The notes: a model not told the origin generated them from the letters alone. DNA of 64,000 nt from an uncultured Bacillota bacterium (GCA_947073765.1 CAMTMZ010000005.1:20560-84559), one strand, 5' to 3'; numbered from the stretch's first letter, positions 1 to 8,327 are shown. Program-made: numbers and translations.

Positions 1-2
1 CC

Positions 3-386
3 GCCCAGGCGGCAGGGGTGATCCCCGCCCGTATCGCCAAGACCCTGTCGTTCTTAGTTGACGAAAACTGTGTCCTCATCGCGGCCGCCGGGGATGCAAA
101 AATCGACAACAGCAAGTACAAAGCCATGTTCCACACCAAGGCCAAAATGCTTACCCCAGAGCAGGTGTCTGCTTTCACTGGCCACGCCATTGGCGGAGTG
201 TGCCCCTTTGCCAATCCGGAGGGTGTGCGCACTTATCTGGACGTATCATTAAAACGGTTCGATACCGTTTTTCCTGCGGCTGGCAGCAGCAACTCTGCCA
301 TTGAGCTCACTTGTGACGAGCTGGCGGAATATGCCCAGAGCTTAGGGTGGATCGATGTGTGCAAAGGCTGGCAGGAGTCTTTCTAG
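3..386 (+). CDS. YbaK/EbsC-type aminoacyl-tRNA deacylase, 5'-truncated by the window edge
   Basis: The frame is open from the first bases, and 127 codons are present against roughly 155-160 in the family, so about 30 N-terminal residues lie outside. The visible start-like GTG at 18 is probably internal, because the upstream codons (AQAAGV) still look like family sequence. The segment around GHAIGGVCPFA and the end with a Ser-rich SSNSAIELT loop are typical of YbaK proteins, which hydrolyse mischarged aminoacyl-tRNA such as Cys-tRNA(Pro) in the cytoplasm. Family assignment is firm; the exact tRNA substrate is not known from sequence. Confidence 0.85.
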   Translation, partial: AQAAGVIPARIAKTLSFLVDENCVLIAAAGDAKIDNSKYKAMFHTKAKMLTPEQVSAFTGHAIGGVCPFANPEGVRTYLDVSLKRFDTVFPAAGSSNSAIELTCDELAEYAQSLGWIDVCKGWQESF

Positions 387-578
387 CCTGCGCATTTCCG
401 GCGTCCAAAACAGCGGCCTCCACCCATCTCTAGCATCCAAAATATTCAAGCAGCTTCCGGCTTCTATTCCAGCATCATTCTCCTGAAGATTATTATACGA
501 AAGAAGTGGTATGCTATGAGGCGATGCATTGTCCTCAGCGGGATCATGAACAACTAACAGGATTCAGGAGGTTATAAA

Positions 579-1211
579 ATGATCCCGCCATGGAAAATTT
601 ATCCCCGTTCCCAGGGGCACAGCACAGTCTACCTGCAAAACGTAGTGACTGACCCATCTATCTGTGTGGGAGACTACACAATCTATGATGACTTTGTCAA
701 CGATCCCAAGGATTTTCAGCGCAACAATGTCCTCTACCACTATCCTATCAACCAAGAACGGCTGTCCATTGGCAAGTTCTGTTCCATCGCCTGCGGAGCG
801 AAGTTCCTGTTCAACAGCGCAAACCATACCCAGCGTTCTCTGTCTACTTACATCTTCCCCGTTCTCTTTGAGGAGTGGTGCCTGGATGTGGAGCGTATTC
901 CAGAAGCTTGGGACAACAAGGGCGATATTATCATTGGCAACGATGTTTGGATCGGTTACGAGGCCGTAATTCTGGCTGGCGTCACCATCGGAGACGGCGC
1001 TATCATCGCCGCCAGGGCAGTCGTCACCAGGGATGTTCCGCCCTATACCATCGTAGGCGGCGTACCCGCCAAACCTATTCGAAAACGTTTTTCCGATTGG
1101 GAAATCAACCAGCTTCAAGCACTGCGGTGGTGGGATTGGCCCCCCGAAAAGATCGCCGCCAACTTGGAGTTTATCCAATCTGGCAATCTAAAAAAATTAT
1201 GCCAAGCATAG
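579..1211 (+). CDS. Vat/CatB-family hexapeptide-repeat O-acetyltransferase
   Basis: This 210-residue protein of the xenobiotic acetyltransferase family has a left-handed beta-helix. It shows VLYHYP, the [15 protein letters not shown] hexapeptide turn, an ANH motif around residue 87 where Vat enzymes carry the active-site His, [21 protein letters not shown], and the closing [14 protein letters not shown]. Vat enzymes transfer acetyl from acetyl-CoA to streptogramin A; CatB relatives act on chloramphenicol. The ANH and VLYHY segments look more like Vat than CatB, but many chromosomal members have unknown substrates. A strong AGGAGG lies 7 bases before the ATG. The gene is convergent with an Lsa-type ABC-F gene whose family acts against the same drug class. 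The 192 bp upstream hold no other gene. Confidence 0.82.
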   Translation: MIPPWKIYPRSQGHSTVYLQNVVTDPSICVGDYTIYDDFVNDPKDFQRNNVLYHYPINQERLSIGKFCSIACGAKFLFNSANHTQRSLSTYIFPVLFEEWCLDVERIPEAWDNKGDIIIGNDVWIGYEAVILAGVTIGDGAIIAARAVVTRDVPPYTIVGGVPAKPIRKRFSDWEINQLQALRWWDWPPEKIAANLEFIQSGNLKKLCQA

Positions 1212-1221
1212 CTTAACGAAA

Positions 1222-1248
1222 AAGCCCGTCGGTTCACCCGGCGGGCTT
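1222..1248. terminator. Terminator between the convergent vat-like and ABC-F genes
   Basis: Stem AAGCCCGTCGG/CCGGCGGGCTT (one G-U pair) with a TTCA loop. A T5 tract follows on the minus side, so it fits the ABC-F transcript best, and it may also stop the acetyltransferase message. Confidence 0.8.
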
Positions 1249-1254
1249 CATCAT

Positions 1255-2733
1255 TTACATTTTTATTACTCTGGTCGCTATTTTTTCTTGAAATACCTTA
1301 TCATGCTCCACAAAAAGTAAGGTAGGGCCATATTGAAGCAATAGCTCCTCAATCTGCATCCGAGAGAACAAATCAATATAGTTCAGCGGTTCGTCCCAAA
1401 CATACAAGTGGGCACTCTGGCACAGGCTGGCAGCCAGCAGCACTTTTTTCTGCTGTCCGGCACTGTATTCTCTCATATCCCGCTCAAACTGCTCCCGGGA
1501 AAAGTCCATTTTGCGCAGAACTGTAAGAAAACGAGTCAACTCGATGCTTTGCCTCTCTGCCCAGCTTAAAAGACTTCCCTGCAGATGGTCTGCCTTTTGT
1601 GGCACATAAGATATTTTCAATCCTGACGCGCGGAACAGCGTTCCACTGTGGGGAACCTCATCTCCGACCAGCAGCCGCAGCAGACTCGTTTTTCCAGAAC
1701 CATTCCCGCCATCCAGACAGAGCCGTTCCCCCTGGCAAAGCGTAAAACTGATCAATTTTCCAGTTGTTCCCGGGTAAGAAATGGCCAGCTCTCTCCCCTC
1801 CAGAAACCGGTCGCTGTGATAGTGCTGTGAAGACAGCTTTAGACTGTCTGCCCACTCAACATTTTTGAGCAAGCCGGCCTTCTCCTGAATGGCTTTCTGC
1901 TGCCGGCCTTCCAGATTTTTGGCCCTCTTCATCATTTTGGCAGATTTATGGCCAATAAAGCCCCGGTCCACCTTCAGACCTGAGTTTAAGTCGCCATATT
2001 TAGTCTGTTCTATTTTGTCCGACCATGCGGAAGTCCGCCTGGCCGCCCTTTCCAAACGTTTAATTTCTCCCTTCAGCTTCTCATTTTGAGCCAGTTCGCC
2101 CCGGTCCCTGTCCTCCTTATCCCGGAACCAGCTGGAAAAATTCCCCCGCACCAGCTCCGGGCCAGTTTGATTTAAGGACAGAATATGGTCCACACATCCG
2201 TCTAGAAAAGCGCGGTCGTGCGATACCAAAAGGAATCCCTGATCCAAATTTCGCAGGTATTTCGCCACCAGCTCACGGCCCGGGCCATCCAGGTGATTGG
2301 TTGGCTCGTCAATCATGGGGTAGTCCCCCTCATCCAGAAAAAGGGAGGCCAGCAAGGCCCTGGTCTGCTCCCCGCCGCTGAGCGTGTAAAAAGGTCGGTC
2401 CAGTACTTCCTCCCCTAAACCCATTTTGGACAGCTCCCAGTTCAACCTCCACGCCTCCTCCGGGGCCACATGCTCCAGAAGGACATCCAGTGTCCGCCGG
2501 GAGGAGTCATCAACTGGTTTGGGCCAGTATCTGCTGCCCTGACTGAGGCGAATGCTCCCCCGCCCTTCCAACTCTCCGGCCAAAAGGCGCAGCAGAGTTG
2601 TCTTTCCCCTGCCATTGCGTCCCACCAGACCCAGCTTCCAGCTGGTATCCAGTTGAAGGTTTAACTCCTGAAACACCGGTGTGTGGTCTCCGTCGTAAGT
2701 GAAATGCAGATTTTGTATCGTAATTTGCGACAT
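1255..2733 (-). CDS. Lsa-family ABC-F ribosomal protection ATPase
   Basis: A 492-residue soluble protein with two ABC ATPase domains and no membrane segments. Domain 1 has Walker A GRNGRGKTT, signature LSGGEQ and Walker B with DEPTNHLD; domain 2 has GGNGSGKTS, YSAGQQKK and DEPLNYID. The interdomain linker is rich in charged residues, as in antibiotic-resistance ABC-F proteins. The overall pattern (MDxxWKLGLxGRNGRGKTT-like start, SAELYxWDEPLNYxD-like end) is that of Lsa proteins, which dislodge lincosamides, streptogramin A and pleuromutilins from the ribosome. The ATG at 2733 follows AGGAGG; the frame continues upstream only into the attenuator leader. Drug spectrum is inferred from the family. 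Confidence 0.9.
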   Translation of the reverse strand: MSQITIQNLHFTYDGDHTPVFQELNLQLDTSWKLGLVGRNGRGKTTLLRLLAGELEGRGSIRLSQGSRYWPKPVDDSSRRTLDVLLEHVAPEEAWRLNWELSKMGLGEEVLDRPFYTLSGGEQTRALLASLFLDEGDYPMIDEPTNHLDGPGRELVAKYLRNLDQGFLLVSHDRAFLDGCVDHILSLNQTGPELVRGNFSSWFRDKEDRDRGELAQNEKLKGEIKRLERAARRTSAWSDKIEQTKYGDLNSGLKVDRGFIGHKSAKMMKRAKNLEGRQQKAIQEKAGLLKNVEWADSLKLSSQHYHSDRFLEGRELAISYPGTTGKLISFTLCQGERLCLDGGNGSGKTSLLRLLVGDEVPHSGTLFRASGLKISYVPQKADHLQGSLLSWAERQSIELTRFLTVLRKMDFSREQFERDMREYSAGQQKKVLLAASLCQSAHLYVWDEPLNYIDLFSRMQIEELLLQYGPTLLFVEHDKVFQEKIATRVIKM

Positions 2734-2753
2734 ATTCCAACCTCCTGTCATGC

Positions 2754-2788
2754 GCAAAAAAGCCGCAAGAGGTCTCCTCCTCTTGCGG
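2754..2788 (-). terminator. Transcription attenuator in the ABC-F leader
   Basis: On the minus strand a perfect 10-bp stem CCGCAAGAGG/CCTCTTGCGG with a 6-base loop is followed by CTTTTTTG, a canonical intrinsic terminator ending about 20 bases before the ABC-F start codon. It lies inside the mRNA leader, directly after the stop codon of a micro-ORF, the arrangement of drug-sensing attenuators of ABC-F resistance genes. Confidence 0.85.
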
Positions 2789-2789
2789 T

Positions 2790-2837
2790 TCATAGGCGGA
2801 TATGCCCAGCATTTACCGAAAGGGGAAGATTGCGCAT
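2790..2837 (-). CDS. Leader micro-ORF 2 of the ABC-F gene (15 residues)
   Basis: Reads MRNLPLSVNAGHIRL then TGA. It has a strong ribosome site (GCAGGAGGAA just before ATG). Its stop codon lies 1 base before the attenuator stem, so a ribosome stalled near the end would cover the 5' arm of the terminator. A regulatory leader peptide is inferred from position and ribosome site. Confidence 0.7.
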   Translation of the reverse strand: MRNLPLSVNAGHIRL

Positions 2838-2904
2838 TTCCTCCTGCGACCCATGACAAAAGCAAGCTGTCTTAACAGCCCTCGTTTTCTATCCTGTCAT
2901 GGAT

Positions 2905-2925
2905 TCAGCAAGTGGTTTTGCGCAT
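2905..2925 (-). CDS. Leader micro-ORF 1 of the ABC-F gene (6 residues)
   Basis: Reads MRKTTC then TGA, preceded by GGAGGCGGGAAG. Its start region is complementary both to the start of micro-ORF 2 (2823-2835) and to the tail of the attenuator (2750-2759), so its translation could decide which RNA fold forms. Translation itself is not shown. Confidence 0.45.
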   Translation of the reverse strand: MRKTTC

Positions 2926-2955
2926 CTTCCCGCCTCCCATCTGTTTGTTGATAAC

Positions 2956-2985
2956 AGCATACCACAGCGGCGGCAGGCATGTCAA
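2956..2985 (-). promoter_or_regulatory. Promoter of the ABC-F transcript
   Basis: TTGACA at 2980-2985 and TATGCT at 2956-2961 with an 18-base spacer. The implied start near 2949 gives a leader of about 215 nt containing both micro-ORFs and the attenuator. Confidence 0.7.
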
Positions 2986-2988
2986 GAA

Positions 2989-3018
2989 AAAACGCCTGGT
3001 CAAAATCAACCAGACGTT
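2989..3018 (-). terminator. upp terminator
   Basis: On the minus strand AACGTCTGGT pairs with ACCAGGCGTT (one U-G pair) and is followed by TTTTTC. It ends the tsaE-tsaB-upp transcript just before the ABC-F promoter. Confidence 0.85.
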
Positions 3019-3029
3019 TCCCCTTTGCC

Positions 3030-3665
3030 TTACTTCGTACCAAAGATGCGGTCGCCGGCATCACCCAAGCCGGGAACAATGTAGGCATGCTCATTTAGCT
3101 TCTTATCCACGCCGGCCACATAAATTTCCACATCGGGGTGATCTTTCATGATACACTCAATACCCTCAGGGGCGGCAAGGACATTCATCAGCTTGATGTG
3201 TTTACAGCCATAGCCTTTAATAAAAGTGATAGCGGCGGAAGCGGAGCCTCCGGTCGCCAGCATAGGATCCAGAACAATCACGTCCCGTTCAGCAATATCA
3301 GCGGGCATTTTGCAGTAATACTCCACTGGGCGGTGGGTCTCCGGGTCCCGATACAGGCCGATATGTCCCACCTTAGCGGAAGGGATCATTTTAATAATGC
3401 CGTCTACCATGCCCAGTCCGGCCCGGAGAATCGGAACAATCGCCAGTTTTTTACCAGCCAGAGTCTTAAAGGTATCGGTGGCAATGGGAGTTTTCACCTC
3501 AATATCCTCCAGAGGTAAATCCCGGGTGGCCTCGTAGCATTCCAGGGCGGCAATCTCAGAAACTATCTCTCTGAATTCCTTTACACCGGTATTTTCATCC
3601 CGGAGAATTGTCAATTTATGCTGCAGCAGCGGGTGATCCAAAATGTGTACATTCTCGTTAAACAT
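3030..3665 (-). CDS. upp: Uracil phosphoribosyltransferase
   Basis: At 211 residues this is full family length. It converts uracil and PRPP to UMP in pyrimidine salvage. It carries the conserved [13 protein letters not shown] segment, the PRPP-binding loop [12 protein letters not shown], and the C-terminal uracil-binding end [15 protein letters not shown]. It is the last gene of a probable tsaE-tsaB-upp operon, 18 bases after tsaB, and is followed by an intrinsic terminator. No upstream attenuator of the PyrR kind is visible, in keeping with its position inside another operon. Confidence 0.96.
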   Translation of the reverse strand: MFNENVHILDHPLLQHKLTILRDENTGVKEFREIVSEIAALECYEATRDLPLEDIEVKTPIATDTFKTLAGKKLAIVPILRAGLGMVDGIIKMIPSAKVGHIGLYRDPETHRPVEYYCKMPADIAERDVIVLDPMLATGGSASAAITFIKGYGCKHIKLMNVLAAPEGIECIMKDHPDVEIYVAGVDKKLNEHAYIVPGLGDAGDRIFGTK

Positions 3666-3683
3666 GTTTACAATTCCCTTCTA

Positions 3684-4397
3684 TCATAAATTTTTATTTC
3701 GCGTCTGTTCCAGCCGTTCTCGCTCCGCTTGAGACAGGCGGTGATATACTGGCATCAGCTTTTCGCCAGACAGTAGCCCGCCAGAAGCGGCTAATTCCTC
3801 CGCTGCTCGCGCAACTCCCCATGCGCCTTGCATCCGTAACTGGATAGGAGCCAAAGTTAGCTCTGGAACCACTTCTCTCAGGCTATTATAACACAGCTGA
3901 GCTCCATCGCCAACGACAATTTTCGGAAATGGGAAGTTTTTTAGCTCCTCCCCCAGTTCTTCCAAAGAGATGGCCCGATCCGGGCTGAGGCGTTTTAAGC
4001 GGCCTCCTTCCGCAAAAAACAGGGCATTGTATACCTGCTTTCTCCTGGCATCCATAGCACATATAATCATCTTCCCCTCGAGATGAGCCAGGGGCCATGC
4101 CATAGACTCCAGCGTGGAGCATGGGGCACAGAGCTTTCCTCCAGCCCAGGCCAACCCCTTTGCTGTAGCTATTCCGATTCGCAGCCCGGTAAAAGACCCG
4201 GGACCAATCGCCACGGCAATAACATCCACCCCATTTATATCCTCTCCGCAGTTTTCCAAAAGACCGTTTACCATAGGCAGCAGGGTGCGGCTATGGGTCA
4301 GTCCGCTGCACTGAAAGAACTGCGCCACCAGCGCTCCGTCCTGGCAAAGCGCAGCCGAGCAGGCTGTTGCCGATGACTCTAGGGCTAAAATTTTCAC
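3684..4397 (-). CDS. tsaB: tRNA threonylcarbamoyladenosine biosynthesis protein TsaB
   Basis: A 237-residue protein of the ASKHA-fold TsaB family: the N-terminus MKILALESSATACSAAL is the degenerate ATPase-type strand-loop, and IAVAIGPGSFTGLRIGIATAKGLAWA is the family hallmark. TsaB partners TsaD and TsaE to make N6-threonylcarbamoyladenosine at A37 of ANN-decoding tRNAs. It overlaps the upstream tsaE by 4 bases (ATGA), indicating translational coupling. The neighbour usually found after tsaB, rimI, is absent; upp takes its place. Confidence 0.94.
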   Translation of the reverse strand: MKILALESSATACSAALCQDGALVAQFFQCSGLTHSRTLLPMVNGLLENCGEDINGVDVIAVAIGPGSFTGLRIGIATAKGLAWAGGKLCAPCSTLESMAWPLAHLEGKMIICAMDARRKQVYNALFFAEGGRLKRLSPDRAISLEELGEELKNFPFPKIVVGDGAQLCYNSLREVVPELTLAPIQLRMQGAWGVARAAEELAASGGLLSGEKLMPVYHRLSQAERERLEQTRNKNL

Positions 4398-4822
4398 AGC
4401 TCCACCCCCTCGATGGAAATCACACGCTGACTGGCTGTCTCTCCCCGCCGTATTTCCACCAAAATGGAGTCCTTTCCCAGCGTGTCAGACACATTTTCGC
4501 TCCACTCCACAGCGCATACCCCTCCTCGGACCATGTAATCCTCCCATCCAATATCAAACAGCTCTTCAGATGAGTTCAAACGGTACATGTCAAAGTGAAA
4601 CAACGGGAGGCGGCCCCCCTCATACTCGTTCACAATAGTGAAGGTAGGGCTGGTTATCCGGTCTTCTATCCCCAGGCCGCGGGCCAGGCCACGGGTAAAA
4701 GCAGTTTTCCCCGCTCCAAGATCACCGGTAAAAGCGATCACCGCCCCGGATGTCAAAGTCTTTGCCAGCCTGGTTCCCAAGAGCTCTGTCTCCTCTTCAC
4801 TATTCGTGACAAACCGCACCAT
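4394..4822 (-). CDS. tsaE: tRNA threonylcarbamoyladenosine biosynthesis ATPase TsaE
   Basis: This 142-residue P-loop protein has GDLGAGKTAF (Walker A), the SPTFTIVNEY switch and FHFDMYRL, all typical of TsaE, which drives turnover of the TsaB-TsaD complex. ATG at 4822 sits only 3 bases after GGAGGG; the following GTG at 4819 has better spacing, and an upstream in-frame GTG at 4837 has no ribosome site. The start is therefore uncertain by one codon. It is the first gene of tsaE-tsaB-upp. Confidence 0.93.
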   Translation of the reverse strand: MVRFVTNSEEETELLGTRLAKTLTSGAVIAFTGDLGAGKTAFTRGLARGLGIEDRITSPTFTIVNEYEGGRLPLFHFDMYRLNSSEELFDIGWEDYMVRGGVCAVEWSENVSDTLGKDSILVEIRRGETASQRVISIEGVEL

Positions 4823-4860
4823 GCTCCCTCCGTTCACAGAAAATTTTCAGGTTCTTCATT

Positions 4861-4869
4861 ATTATAGCA
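4861..4869 (-). promoter_or_regulatory. Extended -10 promoter of tsaE-tsaB-upp
   Basis: On the minus strand TGCTATAAT is a perfect extended -10; no good -35 is seen, which such promoters tolerate. It lies about 40 bases before tsaE and is divergent from the rodA promoter. Confidence 0.55.
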
Positions 4870-4879
4870 CACTTGGGGT

Positions 4880-4907
4880 TTGCGTTTCCACCAAAATGTG
4901 ATAAAAT
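4880..4907 (+). promoter_or_regulatory. Putative promoter of the rodA-like gene
   Basis: TTGCGT at 4880-4885 and TAAAAT at 4902-4907 with a 16-base spacer, 31 bases before the start codon. Confidence 0.5.
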
Positions 4908-4938
4908 ATATGATTAGATTTTATAAGGAGGTGAAGTA

Positions 4939-6153
4939 GTGCAGTTATTGTCCCTTCTCTTCTCCCCTATTAAGGAATTTTTGAAAAAGGGAGATATCAT
5001 TCTGCTCGGGCTCTGTCTCGCCGCCAGCACATTCGGTCTAGCGCTCATCTATTCCGCCACCCAGTATACCGGCGAGACACGTTGGATGCGTTTTGTATTC
5101 GTTCAGCTTGTCGCGATCCTGCTGGGGATGATAGCTTATATGCTGCTCACCTTTGTGGACTTTCAGCTCTTTGTAGAAAAACGCTGGAAGCTGTTGTTGA
5201 TCTTCAATGTGTTTTTTATTCTCCTTCTTCTCACCCCGCTGGGTGAGGATTACAACTCCGGAAACCTGAACTGGCTGGTTATCTCTCGAATTATTCCCCG
5301 CTTCCCTATGGACATCCAACCCAACGAAATTGTAAAAATATCCTTTATCCTTCTTTTGGCGCTCCAAATTGTAAAAATACAGGACCGGGAGCTGGATATC
5401 AGCTCTATCCCCTCTGTCATCCAAACTGGCGGTCACACTGTCTTTATGTTGGGCCTCATTGCTGCCATCTGCGGTGACTTCGGCATGTGCGTCATCTATA
5501 TGATGATTTTTGTCTCCATGGCTTGGGCCTCCGGCGTCAAGCTGCGGTGGTTCCTTCTGGTAGGGAGCGGGCTTGTGCTGACTGTAGTTCTCTTATGGCT
5601 GTTTTTCCTGCCGGAAACCCGGTGGTGGAACGACTACCGCATTATGCGTTTCCGGGTAGTCTTTGATCACAGCCTTGACCCCAGCGGAAGAGGCTGGCAG
5701 CAGCTCCGATCCACCATGGCCATCGGCTCTGGGAAATTGTTTGGTCAAGGTTACCTCAAGGGTATCCAGACCCAATCCCCCAACAGCGAGGCCCTTCCTG
5801 CCCGGCACACCGATTTCATCTACGCCGTCTGCGGCGAGGAGCTGGGATTAGTAGGCTGTATGGCACTGCTGCTGCTGCTAGCCAGCATTGTTCTGCGGTG
5901 CATCTGGGTAGGCCGGCACGCAAGCTCACCCTTTAATGCCTATGTCTGCATGGGAATGGCCGGGATGCTTCTGGCTCAGATTACCTTCAATGTGGGCATG
6001 TGTCTGTTCATCTTGCCCGTTATGGGGCTTACTCTCCCCTTTATCAGCTACGGTGGCTCCTCTATTATCACCCTGTTCGCCGCCATGGGAATTGTTTCCA
6101 GCGTCAAGGCCCGGCCAATGCCCAGCTGGCTCAGGGATCGGAGTCAGGTATAA
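4939..6153 (+). CDS. rodA: SEDS-family peptidoglycan polymerase, RodA-like
   Basis: A 404-residue polytopic membrane protein of the FtsW/RodA/SpoVE family, the glycosyltransferases that polymerise lipid II with a class B PBP. About ten hydrophobic segments are visible. Diagnostic signatures are ARHTDFIYAVCGEELGLVG in the large extracellular loop region and the C-terminal LPVMGLTLPFISYGGSSI motif. The GTG start at 4939 is supported by AAGGAGGTG. It is transcribed alone, so assignment to RodA rather than FtsW or SpoVE rests on overall resemblance and stays moderate. Confidence 0.85.
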   Translation: MQLLSLLFSPIKEFLKKGDIILLGLCLAASTFGLALIYSATQYTGETRWMRFVFVQLVAILLGMIAYMLLTFVDFQLFVEKRWKLLLIFNVFFILLLLTPLGEDYNSGNLNWLVISRIIPRFPMDIQPNEIVKISFILLLALQIVKIQDRELDISSIPSVIQTGGHTVFMLGLIAAICGDFGMCVIYMMIFVSMAWASGVKLRWFLLVGSGLVLTVVLLWLFFLPETRWWNDYRIMRFRVVFDHSLDPSGRGWQQLRSTMAIGSGKLFGQGYLKGIQTQSPNSEALPARHTDFIYAVCGEELGLVGCMALLLLLASIVLRCIWVGRHASSPFNAYVCMGMAGMLLAQITFNVGMCLFILPVMGLTLPFISYGGSSIITLFAAMGIVSSVKARPMPSWLRDRSQV

Positions 6154-6156
6154 AAA

Positions 6157-6180
6157 ATGCCCCGCCAAAAGGCGGGGCAT
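6157..6180. terminator. Bidirectional terminator between rodA and the Rnf operon
   Basis: Stem ATGCCCCGCC/GGCGGGGCAT with an AAAA loop; the run of T on the minus side (A6 on the plus strand) ends the rnf message just after rnfB. Confidence 0.88.
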
Positions 6181-6193
6181 TCTCTATCCAGAT

Positions 6194-6994
6194 TTACTCG
6201 CTGGCCGGTACATGAATGACCCCCATCGGGCACTCCTTCACGCAGATCTGACAGCCTACACACTTGTCCTGATCAATCTTGGCCAGGAAGTTCTCCACTG
6301 TAATAGCCTCTTTAGGACAGGCCTTCGCGCACTTCATGCAGCCAATACAGCCGGCAGTACAGACCTTACGGGTTTCGGCACCCTTATCCTTGTTCTGGCA
6401 CAAAACCACAGGCTTGCGCTTATGCTCAGGTACAATCGAGATGACGGCATTGGGACAGACAGCGGCGCAGGCACCACAGCCAGTACATTTTTCCCGGTCC
6501 ACCTTAGCGATACCATCAACAATATGGATAGCATCAAAAGCACAGGCTCGAGTGCAGTCACCATAGCCCAGGCAGCCAAATTTACACAGCCCGTCGCCAC
6601 CATAAAAGCCCTTAACAGCCTGGCAGCTCTGAATACCCTGAAATTCGTACTTCTTACCTGTCTTGCCGCAAGTGCCGGAACAGGCCACGACAGCCTTCAT
6701 GGGGGTGGAGGAACCAGCGTCTACACCCATAATCTCCGCCACTTTGGCAGCACAGGCAGCTCCGCCAGGGGTGCACTTATTCACAGCGTTGCCATCTTCC
6801 ACAATGCTCTTGGCGTAATCGGCACAGCCGGCACATCCACAGGCGCCGCAATTCGCCCCCGCCAGAACCGCAGTTATTTTCTCCACCCGCTCATCTACAG
6901 GCACATACATAAAGATGGAGGCAGCCACCAGGATCACCGCGCCAATCAGCCCGATGACTGTGACCAGGATAATTGCCATTAAAATCGGATTCAT
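6194..6994 (-). CDS. rnfB: Rnf electron transport complex subunit RnfB
   Basis: A 266-residue iron-sulfur subunit: one N-terminal membrane helix (about residues 5-30), a Cys cluster with NCGACGCAGC, then two paired 4Fe-4S ferredoxin repeats with CxxCxxCxxxCP spacing ending in CVGCQICVKECPMGVIHV. In the Rnf complex RnfB is the likely entry point for electrons from ferredoxin. It is the last gene of rnfCDGEAB, 15 bases after rnfA, followed by a terminator. The extra C-terminal ferredoxin domains are those of the longer clostridial RnfB. Confidence 0.96.
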   Translation of the reverse strand: MNPILMAIILVTVIGLIGAVILVAASIFMYVPVDERVEKITAVLAGANCGACGCAGCADYAKSIVEDGNAVNKCTPGGAACAAKVAEIMGVDAGSSTPMKAVVACSGTCGKTGKKYEFQGIQSCQAVKGFYGGDGLCKFGCLGYGDCTRACAFDAIHIVDGIAKVDREKCTGCGACAAVCPNAVISIVPEHKRKPVVLCQNKDKGAETRKVCTAGCIGCMKCAKACPKEAITVENFLAKIDQDKCVGCQICVKECPMGVIHVPASE

Positions 6995-7009
6995 AATATT
7001 CTCCCCCTC

Positions 7010-7633
7010 CTATGCAGCAACATTGAAGATGGCATCGATGATGCCACCAAAGCCCATAAAGGACAGGGAGGTCACCGCAGCGGCCACCAAGGTGATGGGC
7101 AGCCCCTCAAAGCACTTGGGGGTGACAGCCTGCTCCACTCGACGGCGCACACCGGAGAACAGCACCATGGCCACCAGGAAACCGATGCCCGCGCCGGCGG
7201 CGCAGACGATGGACTCAATGAAATTATAGCCGTTGTCCAGGTTCAAAATGGTCACACCCAAAATGGTGCAGTTAGTCGTAATCAGCGGCAGATAGACGCC
7301 TAAAGACTTATACAGGGCGGGGATGAATTTCTTCAGGAAATTCTCCAGCAGCTGCACCAAAATTGCGATAATCAGGATAAACACAATGGTCTGAAGATAT
7401 CCCATATCCCACTTCTGGTTTCCGGCAGCATCCACCGGGGTGAGCAGGAAGGTTTGAATGGGCCAGGTGGCGGCGGTAGCCAACACCATGACAAAAGTAA
7501 CGGCCAGGGACATACCTACAGCGCTATCCAGCTTTTTGGATACGCCCAGGAAGGGACAGATGCCCAGAAACTTGGCGAGGACGTAGTTGTCCACCAAAAT
7601 CATGGTGAAGAAAATAACGGCAAGTTTCACCAT
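7010..7633 (-). CDS. rnfA: Rnf complex membrane subunit RnfA
   Basis: A 207-residue protein with six predicted membrane segments, related to RnfE and NqrE. The opening VDNYVLAKFLGICPFLGVSKK and the GVRRRVEQA segment are characteristic. RnfA and RnfE form the inverted membrane pair that holds the intramembrane iron-sulfur cluster in the ion-translocating core. Its ATG overlaps the rnfE stop by one base (TAATG), showing translational coupling. Confidence 0.95.
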   Translation of the reverse strand: MVKLAVIFFTMILVDNYVLAKFLGICPFLGVSKKLDSAVGMSLAVTFVMVLATAATWPIQTFLLTPVDAAGNQKWDMGYLQTIVFILIIAILVQLLENFLKKFIPALYKSLGVYLPLITTNCTILGVTILNLDNGYNFIESIVCAAGAGIGFLVAMVLFSGVRRRVEQAVTPKCFEGLPITLVAAAVTSLSFMGFGGIIDAIFNVAA

Positions 7634-8310
7634 TACGCATTACCTCCTTCCACTGCGGGCGCACTTTTCTTAGGGCGGGTTGTAAGCCAGGTGGCCCCAG
7701 CCATCAGGATGCCAAAGACGAAGAAGCCGCCGGGAGCGCTGGTCATCAGAGAGAAGGTATCAATGGACTCAGGGATAACCCGAATGGAGAAGTCAGCACC
7801 CAAGGCCGGAACCAGCTTGCCAAGACCGGCCATCCAAGTGCCGGAACCCAGAATTTCACGAATAGAGCCCATGATTGTCAGGGTAACCGTGAACCCGATG
7901 CCCATCCCAATGCCATCCAAAGCGGAATCCAAAATACCATTTTTGGAGGCAAACATTTCGGCACGGCCCAAGATAATGCAGTTTACCACAATCAAAGGCA
8001 AATACACACCCAGAGCTTTATCCAAGTCTGGCACATAGGCCTTAACTACCATTTGAACTACCGACACAAAGCCTGCAATCACGGTGATGTAACAGGGGAT
8101 ACGGACTTGGTCGGGAATAATCTTCCGCAGGGCAGAAATAACAATATTAGAGCACAGGAGAACAAAGGTAGCAGCCAAACCCATGCCGATTCCGTTGGAG
8201 GCCATAGTAGTAACGGCAAGGGTGGGACAGGTGCCCAGGACAAGCCGTAAAACCGGGTTTTCATTCAAAATACCGTTGGTAAGAATTTTCATTTTATTAT
8301 TTTCACTCAT
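7633..8310 (-). CDS. rnfE: Rnf complex membrane subunit RnfE
   Basis: This 225-residue polytopic protein is homologous to RnfA. The N-terminus carries NPVLRLVLGTCPTLAVTT with the Cys that corresponds to the cluster ligand, and the centre NCIILGRAEMFASKNGILDSALDGIGMG is typical of RnfE. It works with RnfA in the membrane core that couples electron flow to Na+ or H+ export. It starts 17 bases after rnfG. Confidence 0.95.
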   Translation of the reverse strand: MSENNKMKILTNGILNENPVLRLVLGTCPTLAVTTMASNGIGMGLAATFVLLCSNIVISALRKIIPDQVRIPCYITVIAGFVSVVQMVVKAYVPDLDKALGVYLPLIVVNCIILGRAEMFASKNGILDSALDGIGMGIGFTVTLTIMGSIREILGSGTWMAGLGKLVPALGADFSIRVIPESIDTFSLMTSAPGGFFVFGILMAGATWLTTRPKKSAPAVEGGNA

Positions 8311-8327
8311 CTTGACTCACCTGCCTT

